64,000 nucleotides of DNA. Origin: Bacillus sp. USDA818B3_A. GTDB lineage: Bacteria; Bacillota; Bacilli; Bacillales; Cytobacillaceae. The stretch spans positions 241,191 through 305,190 of the forward strand of contig NZ_JAABNN010000004.1 in the NCBI RefSeq assembly GCF_009928415.1. Reading direction: 5' to 3'. Numbering within the stretch: the stretch's first letter is position 1; each line of letters starts with the position of its first letter. A program made the translations under genes and the position numbers. The notes below the pieces were generated by a model that did no database searches, was not told the origin of the DNA, and saw only the letters and a list, made by a program, of their open reading frames with translations. Shown one piece after another: positions 62,486-64,000 of the stretch.

Positions 62486-63982
62486 TTAACCAAGCTTCTT
62501 CTTTACCTGAAGGAGGACTTTCTTGGCTGTTTCTTTATTGATTAAGATAAAAAAGGCTAAATACAATAGATATGCCAGGACACCAACAACGATAATCGTT
62601 AGGATGGACCCGGCGTGCAGCCCCTGTTTGACCCAGGCGCCTGCATAGTAAATGGGAATCCCGGCAGCAATTAACAGAAAGTGCATTTTCCCATAAGGAA
62701 ATAAGTTAAACAGACGTTTATTTTGATACACATTTAAAGTATTGATAAATATTTTAGAAACAGAGAAGGAAACGGCCGCACCTAAAAGTCCGATTTTGCT
62801 GATTAAAATCAAACTCAGCAGAACATTCAAGACAAATAATAAGATATTATTGATCAAATTAATTTTTGAATACTTGGTCATGCTTAAAAGGGCGCCAGCA
62901 GGGCCAATAATGGCATCATATACGGTCCCAAGGAAGAACAAGAACATAATTAAAGTGATATTGCTGACATGCGAGGCATCCACGCCAAATATTTGCAGGA
63001 TCTCTTCTGTACAGATGGTAAGCGTGACCCATGCAGGTAAAATTAATGCCGCAATGACAAGAGTCGACTGTTTAAACAGGTCTTTCAGCTCATCCATTTT
63101 ATTGTTTTGATAATACTCGGACATAATCGGCCACATTGTCACAAAAGGAGCGACAAACAAAGCCAAGATTGCTGAGTAATTTTCAAAAATACGCAAGATC
63201 CCTACCTCAAAATTCCCCATCATATAACTTAAAATAAACTTATCCAAGGAGACGAGGACGATGGAAATAGAAGCAACAAAGAAGAGCGGGACGGAATAAC
63301 GTATGTATTCGTTCACACGGCCTTTTGCCGCAGATTTTACATCGGAATACTCCTTAAAAATATAGATATACCGAATGACCACCAATACCATTTCAACCCC
63401 AAGCAGGACCATAACTGCTGCCTGCAATCCTTTAGTGATATAAAACACAGCAACCAAAAGGACGATTTTAAGTAAATTATTTAGAAAAGGGTTAAAGATG
63501 TTCGCCAGAACCGTCCGTTTTTCTCCCTGAAAAAAACCATCCAATATTTTAGAATAGGACAAGATAATGACATACAGCAATAGGTATATTCCTAAATCTG
63601 CGTCTAATTTGAATGAATGAAATAATGGCGTTTTAACTATCCACACAATGGATAATACCAAAACCAAGAGAAGCGTAGTAATGATTGTCGATATTTTTAG
63701 AAACCATTTCCGTTGGCTTTTTTCATCGGTCCCGGCCACACTTCGAATGATCCCCGTATCCATACCGATTAGCGGCAGGACCATTAGAATATTGGCAAAG
63801 GATAAAAATATACTTAATGAACCATAGGCTTCGATCCCTAATGATTTACTTAAAACGACTTGACTTAAAAAAGCTAATCCGGACCCTAATAGTTTAATGA
63901 GAAAAACATAAAATGTTCCTTTAAAAAATGTATTTTTGCTTTCCAACTGTAGTTGCTCTCCATTCTTTGAATAATGGGCCAA
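62486..63982 (-). CDS. Wzx-type polysaccharide flippase
   Basis: A 498-residue membrane protein of the MATE/polysaccharide transporter superfamily with about fourteen helices. The N-terminal FLIKLLGSGLAFLSQVVLSKSLGIEAYGSLSIF is typical of Wzx and SpoVB-like transporters. It would flip lipid-linked repeat units to the outer face for the polymerase-like protein. It is complete; the start lies 19 nt from the window end. It probably heads the set with tagD and the TagB/F-like gene. Confidence 0.87.
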   Translation of the reverse strand: MAHYSKNGEQLQLESKNTFFKGTFYVFLIKLLGSGLAFLSQVVLSKSLGIEAYGSLSIFLSFANILMVLPLIGMDTGIIRSVAGTDEKSQRKWFLKISTIITTLLLVLVLSIVWIVKTPLFHSFKLDADLGIYLLLYVIILSYSKILDGFFQGEKRTVLANIFNPFLNNLLKIVLLVAVFYITKGLQAAVMVLLGVEMVLVVIRYIYIFKEYSDVKSAAKGRVNEYIRYSVPLFFVASISIVLVSLDKFILSYMMGNFEVGILRIFENYSAILALFVAPFVTMWPIMSEYYQNNKMDELKDLFKQSTLVIAALILPAWVTLTICTEEILQIFGVDASHVSNITLIMFLFFLGTVYDAIIGPAGALLSMTKYSKINLINNILLFVLNVLLSLILISKIGLLGAAVSFSVSKIFINTLNVYQNKRLFNLFPYGKMHFLLIAAGIPIYYAGAWVKQGLHAGSILTIIVVGVLAYLLYLAFFILINKETAKKVLLQVKKKLG

Positions 63983-64000
63983 AACCAGAAAAATTCATAG

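Noticed and set aside
1..64000. tRNA, rRNA, riboswitch or T-box elements
   Set aside because: I looked for cloverleaf-like and T-box signatures in the longer gaps and saw none I could support; a covariance-model scan would be decisive.

Overview
The window is chromosomal DNA of a low-GC, spore-forming Bacillaceae (Bacillus/Neobacillus-like; genus not resolvable by eye). The evidence is a backbone that follows the B. subtilis order minJ, ctpB, ftsX-ftsE, cccB, yitT-type gene, prfB, secA, hpf, comFA-comFC, degV, degU-degS, yvyE, tagO, together with Bacillus-type Shine-Dalgarno sites, a cotF-like spore coat gene and IolR/CcpA-type control sites. No rRNA, tRNA, CRISPR array or transposase gene was seen.

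Layout. 1-410: 52-bp tandem repeat array. 533-10331: myo-inositol catabolism, with mmsA(iolA)-iolB-iolC-iolD-iolJ in one operon, a tautomerase, an IolH-type TIM-barrel gene and two adjacent IolR-like DeoR regulators. Tandem 11-bp IolR-type boxes lie at four of the upstream regions, several accompanied by cre-like sites. 10594-19923: cell division and envelope genes minJ, ctpB, an M23 hydrolase, ftsX, ftsE, then cccB, a YitT-family gene and prfB with its programmed +1 frameshift. 20206-22128: SEC-C/TPR protein. 22157-30350: the most unusual part, a cluster of four multiheme c-type cytochromes (10, 12, 6 and 8 CXXCH motifs, 36 in all) with a membrane-anchored TPR protein and an NHL beta-propeller protein. 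It sits between prfB and secA. 30848-35033: secA (opposite in strand to its usual partner prfB), a DUF1028 gene and hpf. 35308-43758: cotF-like gene, comFC, comFA, a NERD-domain gene, a 0.87-kb repeat array built on a 21-bp period, degV, degU, degS, yvyE. 43917-63982: surface polymer genes: two tagO paralogues flanking an LTA-synthase/MdoB-type gene, rmlABCD-type dTDP-rhamnose genes, three family-2 glycosyltransferases, an O-antigen-polymerase-like protein, an LCP ligase, a large Ig-repeat glucosaminidase, a TagB/TagF-type transferase, tagD and a flippase.

How the parts may work together. The two NapC/NirT-like anchored cytochromes could take electrons from menaquinol and pass them to the two exported multiheme proteins, with the NHL and TPR proteins as assembly or scaffold factors. 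That would be an electron-export route across a Gram-positive wall. It is inference from domain content and gene order; no terminal reductase or cytochrome c maturation gene lies in the window. The envelope genes at the right end probably make a rhamnose-containing, glycerol-phosphate-decorated wall polymer attached by the LCP protein. The iol genes are a partial pathway: iolG, iolE and a transporter are absent here.
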